A DNA stretch of 64,000 nucleotides from Variovorax sp. PAMC26660 (GCF_014302995.1 NZ_CP060295.1:1612001-1676000); one strand, 5' to 3'; counted from the stretch's first letter, positions 8,582-17,834 are shown. The notes: a model not told the origin generated them from the sequence alone. Made by a program: numbers and translations.

Positions 8582-9492
8582 GAGTGATGTTCCTCGAGTC
8601 GGGTGGCGCGCGCTTCCATGGTCAGCGGCAGCAATTGAATGGTCACGCGCAGGCCGGGCACGGCGTCCATCAGGGCCTGCTCCAGTTCGTCGCGCATGTT
8701 CGCGGCGCGTTGCAGGGTCCAGTCGCCGGGCACGTGCATGTGCAGGTCCGCAAAGCGGCGCTGGGCGGCGCCGCGCGTCACCATGTCGTCGAAGCGCAGC
8801 CGGTTGCCTTCGGGCTGGCGTGCGGCGAAGGCGTCGAGGGTGGCGCGCACGGTGGCGATGGTCTCGGGGTCAAGGGCTTCGTCCATCAGCCCTTGCGACG
8901 AGCGCCACACCAGCTTGACGCCCTCGCGCACGATGTTGAGCGCGACGCCGATGGCGAGCAGCGGATCGAGCCAGAGCCAGCCACTGAAATGCACGCCGAT
9001 GATGCCGATCACCACGGCGGCGGAGGTCCAGACGTCGGTCATCAGGTGGCGGCCGTCTGCTTCCAGCGCAATCGAGCGGTGCGTGCGCGCCGCCCGGAAC
9101 AGCACGATGGCCAGCGCCGCATTGAAGCCCGAGCTGATCACCGACAACGCAAGGCCCCAGCCCAACTGCTCCAGGGGCTGCGGGGACAGTAGCCGCTGGA
9201 TGGAAACCCACAGGATCGCGATGGCGGCGCCCACGATCAGGATGCCTTCGAAGCCCGAGGAGAAATACTCGGCCTTGTGGTGGCCGTAGGGATGGTCGTC
9301 GTCGGCAGGGCGCTCGGCGATGGTCACCATGGCCAGCGCGAACATGGCGCTCGCGAGGTTGACGAAGGACTCCATCGCGTCCGAGATCAGGCCCATGGAA
9401 TTCGTCATGTAGCCGGCCAGTCCCTTGAGCACGATGGTGATCAAGGCAACGACTACTGACACACGAAGCAGCGTTTTGGGGTTCAACGTCAT
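8578..9492 (-). CDS. Cation diffusion facilitator family transporter
   Basis: 304 residues from ATG 9492 ([14 protein letters not shown]); a longer frame to 9549 has no family support. CDF proteins exchange divalent metals (Zn, Fe, Mn, Co) for protons across the inner membrane. The family signature around [16 protein letters not shown] (TM2) and [13 protein letters not shown] are present, as is the TM5 region with [14 protein letters not shown] carrying the HxxxD metal pair. Five to six membrane segments are visible in the first 200 residues. The C-terminal cytoplasmic domain (about 205-290) ends with [12 protein letters not shown] and a long helix. It is translationally coupled to dtd. Metal specificity cannot be assigned. 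Confidence 0.9.
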   Translation of the reverse strand: MTLNPKTLLRVSVVVALITIVLKGLAGYMTNSMGLISDAMESFVNLASAMFALAMVTIAERPADDDHPYGHHKAEYFSSGFEGILIVGAAIAILWVSIQRLLSPQPLEQLGWGLALSVISSGFNAALAIVLFRAARTHRSIALEADGRHLMTDVWTSAAVVIGIIGVHFSGWLWLDPLLAIGVALNIVREGVKLVWRSSQGLMDEALDPETIATVRATLDAFAARQPEGNRLRFDDMVTRGAAQRRFADLHMHVPGDWTLQRAANMRDELEQALMDAVPGLRVTIQLLPLTMEARATRLEEHHS

Positions 9493-9646
9493 GCAAATTT
9501 GGTCGAGTTTTGGGCAAAAGGCCACGCGAAAAGCGGTAAAAGGCCGCAAGAACCGAGTGAATTATCGGCCTCGTGTCCACATGTAACGCCTTCGCCTTAA
9601 CATTTACGACTATCGCGAAAACATTCCAATCGCAGAGAGCCAGACG

Positions 9647-10177
9647 ATGAAAAATTTCTTGATCGCCCTGGGCGGTCTTGCCATTGTGGGCTCAGCCACA
9701 TTGGCGCAAGCCCAGACACCGCCCCCCGCACCTGCAACGCCCATTGCCCCCGTTGCGGCGCCTGCCGTGGCGCCTGCCGCAACCGCAGCCGAACTCCACG
9801 CGGGCTTCGTGAAGTCCGTGCGCGGCAATGTGCAACTGCTCGGCGCGGCCGGCACCACGCGCCCGGCCAACCCCGGTGACGCGCTGGGCGCCGTCGACCG
9901 GATCGTGACCGGCCCCGACTCCTCCGCCGCCGTGGTGCTGCGCGACGACACAACGCTGGTGGTCGGCCCCTCGTCGCGCCTGGACCTGAAGGAATTCCAC
10001 TTCGACGGCACCACGCACGAAGGCGGCATGCTGGTCTCGCTGCTGCGCGGCTCGATGCGGATGATCACCGGCCTGATCGGCAAGACGAACCCCGACGCGG
10101 TGCGGGTCGAGACGCAAACAGCCACCATCGGCATTCGCGGCACCGACTTCATCGTGCAGGCGGACGGCCAGCCATGA
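9647..10177 (+). CDS. Secreted FecR domain protein
   Basis: 176 residues. A signal peptide is cleaved near LAQAQ, followed by a proline/alanine linker (about 24-48). The FecR fold (about 55-170) shows VKSVRGNVQLLG, PGDALGAVDRIVTG, DDTTLVVGPSSRLDL and the closing TATIGIRGTDFIVQ. Free-standing periplasmic FecR domains of this kind probably bind a ligand or partner rather than act as anti-sigma factors, as no sigma factor is nearby. The stop overlaps the ATG of the OmpA gene (ATGA). In related genomes such pairs often continue into a CHASE2 cyclase gene; none is present here. Confidence 0.85.
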   Translation: MKNFLIALGGLAIVGSATLAQAQTPPPAPATPIAPVAAPAVAPAATAAELHAGFVKSVRGNVQLLGAAGTTRPANPGDALGAVDRIVTGPDSSAAVVLRDDTTLVVGPSSRLDLKEFHFDGTTHEGGMLVSLLRGSMRMITGLIGKTNPDAVRVETQTATIGIRGTDFIVQADGQP

Positions 10178-10791
10178 AGATGAAGACATCGCGCTACGCC
10201 TCGTTCCTTGCTGCCGCATTGGTGGCCCTGCTGCTCGCCGCATGCTCGACGCCGGGCACGCGCGTGGTGCTGCTGCCCCAGGCCGATGGCACGCCTTCCG
10301 CCGTGGTGGTGCGCGCCAAGGACGGCGAAGAAGTCCTCTCGCAGCCCTACCAGCGCGCCACTGCGGCCGTGGGCGCCAAAGGTGCGCCGGTTGTCGACCG
10401 GGCCGACGCGGCCAAGGTGCAGGCAGAGAACAAGCCGTTGTTCGACATGCGCCCGCCCCTGCCACAGCGCTACACGGTGTACTTCGAGCTGGGCGGCACG
10501 ACGCTGACAGCCGCTTCGCAGCAGATCATGACCGAGGCACTGGCTGCGGCGCTGGCGCGCAGCGGTGGCGACATCGTGGTGACGGGCCATACCGACACCA
10601 AGGGAACCGTCGAGCAGAACGACGAGCTTTCGCGCCGTCGAGCGCAGGAAGTGGCTCAGCTGTTCGTGGAGCGCCAGTTCCCGGCGAGCCGCATCGAGGC
10701 GGTGGGCCGGGGCGAACGCGAACTGGCAGTGCCCACGGCCGATGACGTGGACGAGCCGCGCAACCGGCGCGTCACCATCGAAGTTCGCTGA
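10174..10791 (+). CDS. OmpA-family lipoprotein
   Basis: 205 residues. The N-terminus is a lipoprotein signal with lipobox LLAAC (Cys about 25). After a variable spacer with a TVYFELGGTTLT strand, the C-terminal OmpA-like peptidoglycan-binding domain (about 95-205) has VTGHTDTKGT, NDELSRRRAQEV and NRRVTIEVR, including the conserved Asp and Arg that grip diaminopimelate. It should sit in the outer membrane facing the periplasm and tether it to the wall. It is coupled to the FecR-domain gene. Confidence 0.9.
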   Translation: MKMKTSRYASFLAAALVALLLAACSTPGTRVVLLPQADGTPSAVVVRAKDGEEVLSQPYQRATAAVGAKGAPVVDRADAAKVQAENKPLFDMRPPLPQRYTVYFELGGTTLTAASQQIMTEALAAALARSGGDIVVTGHTDTKGTVEQNDELSRRRAQEVAQLFVERQFPASRIEAVGRGERELAVPTADDVDEPRNRRVTIEVR

Positions 10792-10794
10792 GGG

Positions 10795-10812
10795 CAGGCC
10801 CCGCGGGGCCTG
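10795..10812. terminator. GC palindrome between convergent genes
   Basis: A perfect 18-base palindrome (CAGGCCCC and its complement) lies between the stops of the OmpA gene and the convergent tyrS. It has no clear T-run on either side (GTGTC follows on the plus strand), so it is a weak candidate for a shared terminator or RNA 3'-end stabiliser. Confidence 0.4.
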
Positions 10813-10818
10813 TGTCGA

Positions 10819-12051
10819 TCAGCTCAGGGTCACGCGCGCGAACTTGCGCTTGCCGACCTGCACCACGTAGATGCCCGCAGGCAGCTTCAACCCCTTGTCA
10901 CTGACCACTGTCGAGTCGACCCGCACACCGCCACCGTCGATCAGGCGGTTGCCTTCCCCCGACGAAGCTGCCAGGTTTGCCTGCTTGAGCAACTGCCCGA
11001 TGCCCAACGGGGCGCCTGTCAGCAACACCTCGGGAATCTCGTCCGGCACGCCGCCCTTGCTGCGGTTGACGAAATCCTGCTCGGCCGTCTCGGCCGCCGC
11101 CGCGCTGTGGAAGCGCGTGGTGATTTCCTTGGCCAGCGCGACCTTCGCATCCTTCGGGTTGCGGCCACCCGCGATTTCCGCCTTGAGCGCCTCGATCTGC
11201 GCCAGCGACTGGAAGCTCAGCAGCGTGTACCAGCGCCACATCAGGTCGTCGGAAATCGACAGCACCTTGGCAAACATGGTGTTGGCGTCTTCGCTGATGC
11301 CGATGTAGTTGTTCTTGCTCTTGGACATCTTTTCGACGCCATCGAGCCCTTCCAGCAGCGGCATAGTGAGTATGCACTGCGGTTCTTGACCATACTCCTG
11401 CTGGAGATGTCGGCCGACGAGCAGGTTGAACTTCTGGTCGGTGCCGCCCAGTTCGAGGTCGCTCTTGAGCGCGACCGAGTCGTAGCCCTGCATCAGCGGG
11501 TAGAGAAACTCGTGCACCGAGATCGACTGGCCGGCCTTGAAGCGCTTGTTGAAGTCGTCGCGCTCCATCATCCGGGCGACCGTGTACTTGGCCGCGAGCT
11601 GGATCATTCCGCGAGCGCCCAGCGGGTCGCTCCATTCGGAGTTGTAGCGAACCTCGGCGCGATCCACGTTCAGCACGAGGCGCAACTGGTCGAAGTAGGT
11701 CGCGGCGTTGGCCTCGATCTGCTCGCGCGTCAGCGGCGGTCGGGTGTTGTTGCGCCCGGAAGGGTCGCCGATGGTGGTCGTGAAGTCGCCGATCAAGGGG
11801 ATCACGGTGTGCCCCAAGTCCTGCAACTGGCGCATCTTGTTGAAGACGACCGTGTGCCCGAGGTGGATGTCGGGAGCCGTGGGGTCCAGGCCGAACTTGA
11901 TGCGCAGCGAGGTTCCAGTGGCCTCGGCCCGCTGCAGCTTTTTCACCCACTCGTCCTGCGGCAGCAGCTCGTCAGCGCCGCGGAGGGATATTTCGAGTGC
12001 TTGTCTTACACCATCTGAGAGGCTGGCGGATGTAACAGAATCGGCATTCAT
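10819..12051 (-). CDS. tyrS: Tyrosyl-tRNA synthetase
   Basis: 410 residues. It charges tRNA-Tyr. The class I signature appears as DIHLGHTVV (HIGH motif variant HLGH, about 61-64) and the second as KMSKSKNN (about 240). The C-terminal S4 RNA-binding domain (about 345-410) starts at GIGQLLKQANLAAS and ends in VVQVGKRKFARVTLS. This is the TyrRS type of about 400 residues common in beta- and gammaproteobacteria. It faces the M23 peptidase gene across a 159-base divergent region. Confidence 0.97.
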   Translation of the reverse strand: MNADSVTSASLSDGVRQALEISLRGADELLPQDEWVKKLQRAEATGTSLRIKFGLDPTAPDIHLGHTVVFNKMRQLQDLGHTVIPLIGDFTTTIGDPSGRNNTRPPLTREQIEANAATYFDQLRLVLNVDRAEVRYNSEWSDPLGARGMIQLAAKYTVARMMERDDFNKRFKAGQSISVHEFLYPLMQGYDSVALKSDLELGGTDQKFNLLVGRHLQQEYGQEPQCILTMPLLEGLDGVEKMSKSKNNYIGISEDANTMFAKVLSISDDLMWRWYTLLSFQSLAQIEALKAEIAGGRNPKDAKVALAKEITTRFHSAAAAETAEQDFVNRSKGGVPDEIPEVLLTGAPLGIGQLLKQANLAASSGEGNRLIDGGGVRVDSTVVSDKGLKLPAGIYVVQVGKRKFARVTLS

Positions 12052-12063
12052 AGGCTTTTTTGG

Positions 12064-12091
12064 CTGACTTTTTAGATGCCGAAGCTATACT
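12064..12091 (+). promoter_or_regulatory. Candidate promoter for the M23 peptidase gene
   Basis: A CTGACT -35-like hexamer (12064-12069) and a TATACT -10 (12086-12091) are separated by 16 bases. Transcription would start near 12098 and give a leader of about 110 bases before the TTG start at 12211. The assignment rests on motif match only. Confidence 0.4.
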
Positions 12092-12210
12092 CAGCCCGAC
12101 TTTTCAAGCGCCGAATTCTAAGCGGCGCTTTTTCCGCACCGTCTCCTGCCGCCCTGAACGTACTGGGCCTTGCAGCACGGATTTGCAGAACCTGAGCTGG
12201 AATTCAAAGT

Positions 12211-13557
12211 TTGATCAACGGCATTCTTGCCGCCGAGGAGCTTCTCGCTTCTCGCGTGGCCTATACGTTCCGGACCTACCCCAAGCAGATCACCGCGATC
12301 ATCGCGGCGGCCTTGCTGAGCGCCGGCACCCTCGCGGTCGCCTCGCTGGGTCCTGACGCCTCCGACCTCCCCGTCCGCCAGATTCTCGAAGCGGCGGCCC
12401 CGGTGTCTTTCGCCGACCAGACGGCATCGCTCGAAAACTTCAGCTTCACGCTGTTTCGCACCGATGTCACACGCTCGAGCGACACGGCCGAGGCGCTGCT
12501 GAAGCGCCTGGGCATTTCCGACCCCACCGCCACCGCCTTCGTGCGCGGCAGCCCCGAAGCCCGCAATGCGCTGTTCGCGCGCGCCGGCCGCACCGTGACG
12601 GCCGAGGCCACGCAGGAAAACCGGCTCCAGAAGCTCAGCGCCCGCTGGATTCCCGACGGCGACGGCGGCTTCAAGCGCTTCGTCATCGAACGCACGCCTA
12701 CCGGCTTTGCCGGCGTCACCGAGCGCGACACGCTGACGCCGGGCACGCGGCTGGCCAGCGGCACCATCCGCACCTCGCTGTTCGCCGCCACCGACGACTC
12801 GCGCATTCCCGATGCCGTGGCGAGCCAACTGGCCGACATCTTCGCGGGCGACGTCGACGTGCGCGCGCTGCGCAAGGGCGACCGCTTCGCCGTGGTCTAT
12901 GAAACCCTCGAGGCCGATGGGCAGGCGCTGCGCAGCGGGCGCGTGCTGTCGGCCGAGTTCGAGAACAACGGCAAGGTGCACCAGGCCGTCTGGTTCCAGC
13001 CCCCGGGCGCGAACCAGAAGGGCAGCTACTACCGCCCGAACGGCGACAGCCTGCGCAAGGCCTACCTGGCGACGCCGGTCGAGTTCTCGCGCGTGTCGAG
13101 CGGCTTCGCGATGCGCATGCACCCGATCCTGAACAGCTGGCGCCAGCACAACGGCATCGACTACGCGGCGCCCACGGGCACCTCGGTTCGCACCGTGGGC
13201 GATGGCACGGTCGATTTCGCCGGCACGCAGAACGGCTACGGCAACATCATCATCATCAACCACCGCAACAACCAGCAGACGGCGTATGCGCACCTGAGCC
13301 GCATCGACGTCAAGGCCGGCCAGAGCGTGAGCCAGGGCCAGGCCATCGGCGCGGTGGGCTCCACCGGCTGGGCTACCGGCCCGCACCTGCACTTCGAATT
13401 CCGCGTGGGCGGCGTCTACCAGGACCCGGCTTCCATCGCGCAAGAAGGCGGCGCACCGATCACCGCGGCGCTGCGCCCGGCCTTCGAGCGGATCGCCGTG
13501 GGCGCCCGCACCGAGCTGGCGGCCGCGTTCTCGGTCATCCAGGCCAGCGCGGACTGA
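12211..13557 (+). CDS. Membrane-anchored M23 family metallopeptidase
   Basis: 448 residues from a TTG start. One membrane anchor lies at about 27-50 (QITAIIAAALLSAGTLAVAS), with the remainder in the periplasm. A middle region (about 90-270) is OapA/LysM-like linker. The C-terminal M23 domain (about 295-420) carries the zinc ligands in RQHNGIDYAAPTGT (HxxxD) and the HLHFEF motif near residue 395; AYAHLSRIDVKAGQ lies between. Such enzymes cut peptidoglycan cross-links during growth or division. The next gene, anmK, recycles murein sugars, so both serve wall turnover. The TTG start has no strong ribosome site, and no ATG fits the family better. Confidence 0.88.
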   Translation: MINGILAAEELLASRVAYTFRTYPKQITAIIAAALLSAGTLAVASLGPDASDLPVRQILEAAAPVSFADQTASLENFSFTLFRTDVTRSSDTAEALLKRLGISDPTATAFVRGSPEARNALFARAGRTVTAEATQENRLQKLSARWIPDGDGGFKRFVIERTPTGFAGVTERDTLTPGTRLASGTIRTSLFAATDDSRIPDAVASQLADIFAGDVDVRALRKGDRFAVVYETLEADGQALRSGRVLSAEFENNGKVHQAVWFQPPGANQKGSYYRPNGDSLRKAYLATPVEFSRVSSGFAMRMHPILNSWRQHNGIDYAAPTGTSVRTVGDGTVDFAGTQNGYGNIIIINHRNNQQTAYAHLSRIDVKAGQSVSQGQAIGAVGSTGWATGPHLHFEFRVGGVYQDPASIAQEGGAPITAALRPAFERIAVGARTELAAAFSVIQASAD

Positions 13558-13595
13558 ATCGCCGCCTCGCGGCCTTCCAGCCTCCTCGAAACACC

Positions 13596-14720
13596 ATGGC
13601 CGCCGAGCTTTTCATCGGCCTGATGTCGGGCACCTCGCTCGACGGTGTCGATGGCGTGCTTGCCGATCTTTCCGACGGCCGCATCGCGGTGCAGGCCTAC
13701 GCGACGGCCGAGTTTCCCGTGTCACTGCGGGCCGAGCTGCTGGCGCTGAACACACCGGGCGACAACGAACTGCATCGTGCAGCGCTGGCCGGCAACGGGC
13801 TTGCGCGGGCTTATGCCGGCGTGGTTCATCAGCTCCTGGCGGACAGCGGCACGGCCGCCGAGGCCGTCACCGCCATTGGCGCCCACGGGCAGACGGTGCG
13901 CCACCGGCCGATCGAATTCGATGAGGTCGGCTACACGCTGCAGATCAACAACCCCTCGCTGCTGGCCGAACTGACGGGCATCGACGTGGTCGGCGACTTC
14001 CGCAGCCGCGACCTGGCCGCGGGCGGCCAGGGTGCGCCGCTGGTGCCTGCCTTCCATCGCGCCCTGTTCGCGCGCGCCGACGAGACCGTTGCGGTGCTGA
14101 ACATCGGCGGCATTTCCAACTTGAGCCTGCTGCCGGCCACCAATGCGCCGGACGGCGCCATCGTGCGCGGCTTCGACTGCGGCCCCGGCAACGCGCTGAT
14201 GGACCACTGGTGCCAGACCTACCTCGGCCAGCCTTTTGACCGCTGCGGCCAATGGGCGGCCAGCGGGCAGGTGCTGCCTGGTCTGCTTGCGCAGTTGCTG
14301 GCCGATCCCTACTTCGCCAAGGCGCCGCCCAAGAGCACGGGGCGCGACCTGTTCAACCCGACCTGGCTTGCCGCGCAACTCGGCACCACGGCGATGGAGC
14401 CGGCCGATGTGCAGGCGACGCTGACCGAATTGACCGCAAGCGCTTGTGCAGCGGACGTTCGGCACTACGGAAAAGATAGCAAGTTGCTAATCGTCTGCGG
14501 TGGCGGCGCATTGAACGACCACCTGCTCGAACGCCTACGGGCGTTGCTGCCCGGCGTGGAAGTGGCTGCCTCGAACGATCACGGCCTGCCGCCCCAGCAG
14601 GTCGAAGCGGCCGCCTTCGCCTGGCTGGCCCGCGCCACCGTGCGGCGCGAGCCTGGCAATCTGGCGAGCGTGACCGGCGCACGCGGTCCCCGGGTGCTGG
14701 GCGCGATCTACCCCGCCTGA
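13596..14720 (+). CDS. anmK: Anhydro-N-acetylmuramic acid kinase
   Basis: 374 residues, normal for AnmK. It phosphorylates and opens 1,6-anhydro-MurNAc to MurNAc-6-phosphate during peptidoglycan recycling. The ATP-binding start FIGLMSGTSLDGVDGVL (about 6-22), the GAHGQTVRHRP block (about 90), GDFRSRDLAAGGQGAPLVP (about 132-150) and the VCGGGALND block (about 300) are all present. It lies 38 bases after the M23 peptidase gene and is probably co-transcribed. No murQ is nearby. Confidence 0.95.
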   Translation: MAAELFIGLMSGTSLDGVDGVLADLSDGRIAVQAYATAEFPVSLRAELLALNTPGDNELHRAALAGNGLARAYAGVVHQLLADSGTAAEAVTAIGAHGQTVRHRPIEFDEVGYTLQINNPSLLAELTGIDVVGDFRSRDLAAGGQGAPLVPAFHRALFARADETVAVLNIGGISNLSLLPATNAPDGAIVRGFDCGPGNALMDHWCQTYLGQPFDRCGQWAASGQVLPGLLAQLLADPYFAKAPPKSTGRDLFNPTWLAAQLGTTAMEPADVQATLTELTASACAADVRHYGKDSKLLIVCGGGALNDHLLERLRALLPGVEVAASNDHGLPPQQVEAAAFAWLARATVRREPGNLASVTGARGPRVLGAIYPA

Positions 14721-14736
14721 GCGCCTGTTGGCGGCG

Positions 14737-16170
14737 TCAGCCCTGGCCGGAAACCTCCGGCTGCGCCGGATGCGCTGCGCGCACTTCGCCCGGCAAATGC
14801 CAGAAGATCAGCGCAGAAGCGATCGTGATCAACCCCATGCTTGCAAAAGTGGCCTGGAAGGCATCCAGCGTGTGCGCCGCCGTTTCGGTGCCGAAGATGC
14901 CGTTGTAGCCCGCCAGCACGGCGCCGGCCGCCGCCACGCCCAGGCTCATCGCCAGCATCTGCACCATCGACAGCAGGCTGTTGCCGCTGCTCGCCATGCT
15001 GCCGTCCAGGTCCTTCAAGGTGATGGTGTTCATGGCCGTGAACTGCAGCGAATTGACCGCGCCAAACGCCAGCAGTTGCAGCACGTGCAGCACCATGGGC
15101 TGGCCCGGCGCCGTCAGGCCGAAGCTGGCCATCGTGAGCCCCACCAACACGGTGTTGACCACCAGCACCTTGCGGTAGCCGTGGCGCGTGATCAGCGGCG
15201 TGGCAAAGCGCTTCATGGCCATGCCGGCCAGCGCGATCGGCAGCATCATCAGCCCGGCCCTCACCGGCGAATAGCCCATCGACACCTGCAGCAGCAGCGG
15301 CACCAGGAAGGGCATGCAACTGCTGCCCAGGCGCGAGAACAGGTTGCCGATCAGCCCGATGCTGAGCGTCGGCACGCTGAAGAGCGAGGGCGCGAACAGC
15401 GGCTCGGGTGTGCGTGCCGCGCGCAGCCAGTAGGCCACCACGCTCGCGAAGCCGAAGATCAGCACGACCATCACGCCACCCTGGCGCAGCCCCAGTTCGG
15501 AAACGCCGTCGAGCGCCAGCGAAATTGCCACCATGCCGAAGGCCAGCATCGCGTAGCCCACACTGTCGAAGCGCTTCTGCACGACGCCGCGCAGGTCGGG
15601 CATGTACTTGAGCGTGGCGATGCAGCCCGCCAGCCCCACTGGCACGTTGATCAGGAAGATCCAGTGCCAGGAAGCGTACTGGACCAGCCACCCGCCCAGC
15701 GTAGGCCCCAGCAAGGGCCCTATTAGCCCCGGGATGGCCACGAAACTCATCGCCTGGAGGAACTCCCCGCGCGGCACCGTGCGCAGCAGCGACAGTCGCC
15801 CCACGGGCAGCAGCAGCGCCCCACCAAGCCCCTGCACCACGCGCGCCGCCACCAGTTGGCCCAGGCTGTGCGACAGCGCACACAGCACCGAGCCGATCGC
15901 GAACAGCACGATGGCCGAAAAAAAGATGCGCCGCGTGCCGAAGCGGTCGGCGATCCAGCCCGAGGCGGGGATCAGCATCGCCATGGTGAGCGCATAAGCC
16001 ACCACCACCGACTGCATGCGCAGCGGGCTTTCGCCCAGGCTCGCTGCCATCGCCGGCAACGCCGTGTTGATGATGGTGGCGTCGAGCGTCTGCATGAAGA
16101 AGCCGACGGCCACGAGCCACAACAGGCTCTTGCGGGCGGGATCGACGGGGATGGCTGCCTCGGAGGTCAT
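14737..16170 (-). CDS. MFS drug exporter, DHA2 (14-segment) type
   Basis: 477 residues with about 13-14 hydrophobic segments. The DHA2 landmarks are LDATIINTALPAMAASLGES (motif D1 region), SGWIADRFGTRRIFF (motif A) and GALLLPVGRLSLLRT (motif C neighbourhood). Proton-driven exporters of this type expel hydrophobic drugs or metabolites. It is encoded alone, convergent to anmK and downstream of erpA on the same strand, from which it is separated by a terminator. No regulator is adjacent, so a substrate cannot be guessed. Confidence 0.9.
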   Translation of the reverse strand: MTSEAAIPVDPARKSLLWLVAVGFFMQTLDATIINTALPAMAASLGESPLRMQSVVVAYALTMAMLIPASGWIADRFGTRRIFFSAIVLFAIGSVLCALSHSLGQLVAARVVQGLGGALLLPVGRLSLLRTVPRGEFLQAMSFVAIPGLIGPLLGPTLGGWLVQYASWHWIFLINVPVGLAGCIATLKYMPDLRGVVQKRFDSVGYAMLAFGMVAISLALDGVSELGLRQGGVMVVLIFGFASVVAYWLRAARTPEPLFAPSLFSVPTLSIGLIGNLFSRLGSSCMPFLVPLLLQVSMGYSPVRAGLMMLPIALAGMAMKRFATPLITRHGYRKVLVVNTVLVGLTMASFGLTAPGQPMVLHVLQLLAFGAVNSLQFTAMNTITLKDLDGSMASSGNSLLSMVQMLAMSLGVAAAGAVLAGYNGIFGTETAAHTLDAFQATFASMGLITIASALIFWHLPGEVRAAHPAQPEVSGQG

Positions 16171-16205
16171 GGAAGAAAAGGAAAAGTGAAAAGACGACGG
16201 GCAGC

Positions 16206-16229
16206 AAAAAGCCGCCCGGAGGCGGCTTC
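16206..16229 (-). terminator. Rho-independent terminator of erpA
   Basis: On the minus strand AAGCCGCC and GGCGGCTT pair around a TCCG tetraloop and are followed by a T-run (A-run at 16206-16210 on plus). It lies 32 bases past the erpA stop. Confidence 0.85.
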
Positions 16230-16260
16230 TTGAGGGGGCTGGATCAGCAGCATCCAGGCA

Positions 16261-16626
16261 TCAGGCCGAGAAGCTCGATCCGCAGCCGCAGGTGCTGGTG
16301 GCGTTCGGGTTCTTGATCACGAACTGGGCGCCTTGCAGATCTTCCTTGTAGTCGATCTCCGCGCCGACCAGGTACTGGTAGCTCATGGCATCGATCAGCA
16401 GCGACACACCATTCTTGGTCATGGTGGTGTCGTCTTCGTTGGTGATTTCGTCGAAGGTGAAACCGTACTGGAAGCCCGAGCAGCCGCCACCCTGCACGAA
16501 CACGCGCAGCTTCAGATCGGGATTGCCTTCTTCGGCGATCAGGTCGGCCACCTTGGCTGCCGCGCTGTCGGTGAAGACAATCGGCTCTGGCATCTGGGTC
16601 TGGATGTTTTCGGCTACGGCGCTCAT
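16261..16626 (-). CDS. erpA: Iron-sulfur cluster insertion protein ErpA
   Basis: 121 residues. A-type carrier that delivers [4Fe-4S] clusters, essential for isoprenoid synthesis in many bacteria. The three conserved cysteines are in [11 protein letters not shown] (about 49) and the C-terminal CGCGSSFS (about 114 and 116). The long acidic middle ([14 protein letters not shown]) is typical of ErpA rather than IscA. It lies downstream of rpsI behind a strong terminator, so it should have its own promoter in 16627-16766. Confidence 0.95.
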   Translation of the reverse strand: MSAVAENIQTQMPEPIVFTDSAAAKVADLIAEEGNPDLKLRVFVQGGGCSGFQYGFTFDEITNEDDTTMTKNGVSLLIDAMSYQYLVGAEIDYKEDLQGAQFVIKNPNATSTCGCGSSFSA

Positions 16627-16766
16627 GGGGTGGTTACTCCTGGGGGGCCGAACGAACGGCCAATGGAACGAATGCTACTGCAATGCCGCATTTCCGGCAG
16701 GCGGACTGTGGCGTGCACCCCAACGCAAGTGGGGTTGGATGCCTCGCACACCAAGTACTGGCAACG

Positions 16767-16789
16767 AAAAAGCCGCCCGAAGGCGGCTC
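16767..16789 (-). terminator. Rho-independent terminator of rplM-rpsI
   Basis: On the minus strand AGCCGCC and GGCGGCT pair around a TTCG loop (16778-16781 on plus) and are followed by TTTTT. It lies 22 bases after the rpsI stop. Confidence 0.9.
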
Positions 16790-16810
16790 TTGTGTTCGCA
16801 AGGAACAGGA

Positions 16811-17203
16811 TCAGCGCTTGCTGAACTGCTTGCGACGACGGGCGGAGTGCAGACCGACCTTCTTACGTTCGACTTCACGCGCATCGCGCGTCACGAAGCC
16901 GGCTTGGCTCAGCACGGGCTTGAGCGTTGCGTCGTAGTCGATCAGCGCACGGGTGATGCCGTGGCGCGTGGCGCCGGCTTGACCCGATTCGCCGCCACCG
17001 TTCACGTTGACCATCACATCGAATGCTTCGAGGTTGTTGGTCAGCGCCAGGGGCTGCTTGGCAATCATGATCGAGGTTTCGCGGCCGAAGAACTCTTGGA
17101 TGTCCTTGCCGTTGACCGTGATCTTGCCGGTGCCTTTTTTCAGAAACACACGAGCGACGCTGGATTTGCGACGGCCGGTGCCATTGTTCCATTCACCAAT
17201 CAT
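16811..17203 (-). CDS. rpsI: 30S ribosomal protein S9
   Basis: 130 residues starting at [20 protein letters not shown]. Two further in-frame codons upstream are ignored because the family starts here. The C-terminal tail [17 protein letters not shown], which reaches the P-site tRNA in the ribosome, is intact. It is the second gene of the rplM-rpsI operon, 12 bases after rplM. Confidence 0.98.
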   Translation of the reverse strand: MIGEWNNGTGRRKSSVARVFLKKGTGKITVNGKDIQEFFGRETSIMIAKQPLALTNNLEAFDVMVNVNGGGESGQAGATRHGITRALIDYDATLKPVLSQAGFVTRDAREVERKKVGLHSARRRKQFSKR

Positions 17204-17215
17204 TCTCAAGGCTCC

Positions 17216-17647
17216 TTACAGTTCCAGCACTTTGGGCTGTTGGGCGGTATGCGGGTGCTCAGCACCACCGTACACCTTGAGTTTCTTGATCATCGCGTAA
17301 CCAAGCGGGCCCTTGGGCAGCATGCCCTTGACAGCCTTTTCCAGGGCGCGGCCCGGGTGCTTGTTCTGCATGTCGCGGAAGTTCGTCGCCGTGATACCGC
17401 CGGGATAGCCCGAGTGACGGTAGTACACCTTGTCGATCGACTTGGCGCCGGTGACGCGCAGTTGCGCGGCGTTGATGATGACGATGAAGTCACCGGTATC
17501 GACGTGAGGCGTGTAAATGGCCTTGTGTTTGCCGCGCAAACGGAGAGCAACTTCGCTGGCTACTCGTCCGAGGACCTTGTCGGTCGCGTCAATCACAAAC
17601 CACTCGTGCGTCACGTCAGCGGGCTTGGCGCTGAACGTTTTGGTCAT
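17216..17647 (-). CDS. rplM: 50S ribosomal protein L13
   Basis: 143 residues from ATG 17647 ([12 protein letters not shown]); an upstream in-frame ATG at 17689 lacks family support. Typical segments are [32 protein letters not shown] and the conserved core of RHSGYPGG and MLPKGPLG. It is transcribed from a consensus promoter at 17795-17823 through a roughly 140-base structured leader. Confidence 0.98.
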   Translation of the reverse strand: MTKTFSAKPADVTHEWFVIDATDKVLGRVASEVALRLRGKHKAIYTPHVDTGDFIVIINAAQLRVTGAKSIDKVYYRHSGYPGGITATNFRDMQNKHPGRALEKAVKGMLPKGPLGYAMIKKLKVYGGAEHPHTAQQPKVLEL

Positions 17648-17790
17648 GAGTTTTTCTCTTTGAAGAGGGTTTGGCGAGCCCTTTTCCACGGTCGGCGTTC
17701 CTCTGATGGGAATCTCTTAGGTGGGTTTTGCAAGCCTGCCAAAGCAGGTGAGTGCCCTTCGCCGCGGGGCTACAAAAACGCTGCGAAGCC
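17648..17790 (-). promoter_or_regulatory. Structured 5' leader of rplM-rpsI mRNA
   Basis: The leader is about 140 bases long. In transcript order it can form a 5'-terminal stem (CGCGGGCT pairing with AGCCCCGCG, one bulge, plus-strand 17766-17797 area), a CCTGC-TTTG-GCAGG hairpin, and an AGGG/CCCT stem close to the ribosome site AAGAGA. Ribosomal protein leaders often carry autoregulatory sites, and L13 leaders are known in other phyla, but no match to a described L13 leader class can be claimed. Confidence 0.4.
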
Positions 17791-17794
17791 CGCG

Positions 17795-17823
17795 ATTATA
17801 TGAAGAAACGGCCAAATGGCCAA
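17795..17823 (-). promoter_or_regulatory. Sigma70-type promoter of rplM-rpsI
   Basis: On the minus strand TTGGCC (-35, 17818-17823) and a perfect TATAAT (-10, 17795-17800) are spaced by exactly 17 bases. It lies 12-40 bases beyond the stop of the preceding protease gene and fits the strong expression expected for ribosomal proteins. Confidence 0.8.
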
Positions 17824-17834
17824 TTTCCTGCAAA

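Noticed and set aside
12118..13443. A long minus-strand open frame opposite the M23 peptidase
   Set aside because: No domain, typical shadow composition; the plus strand has the HxxxD and HLH motifs.
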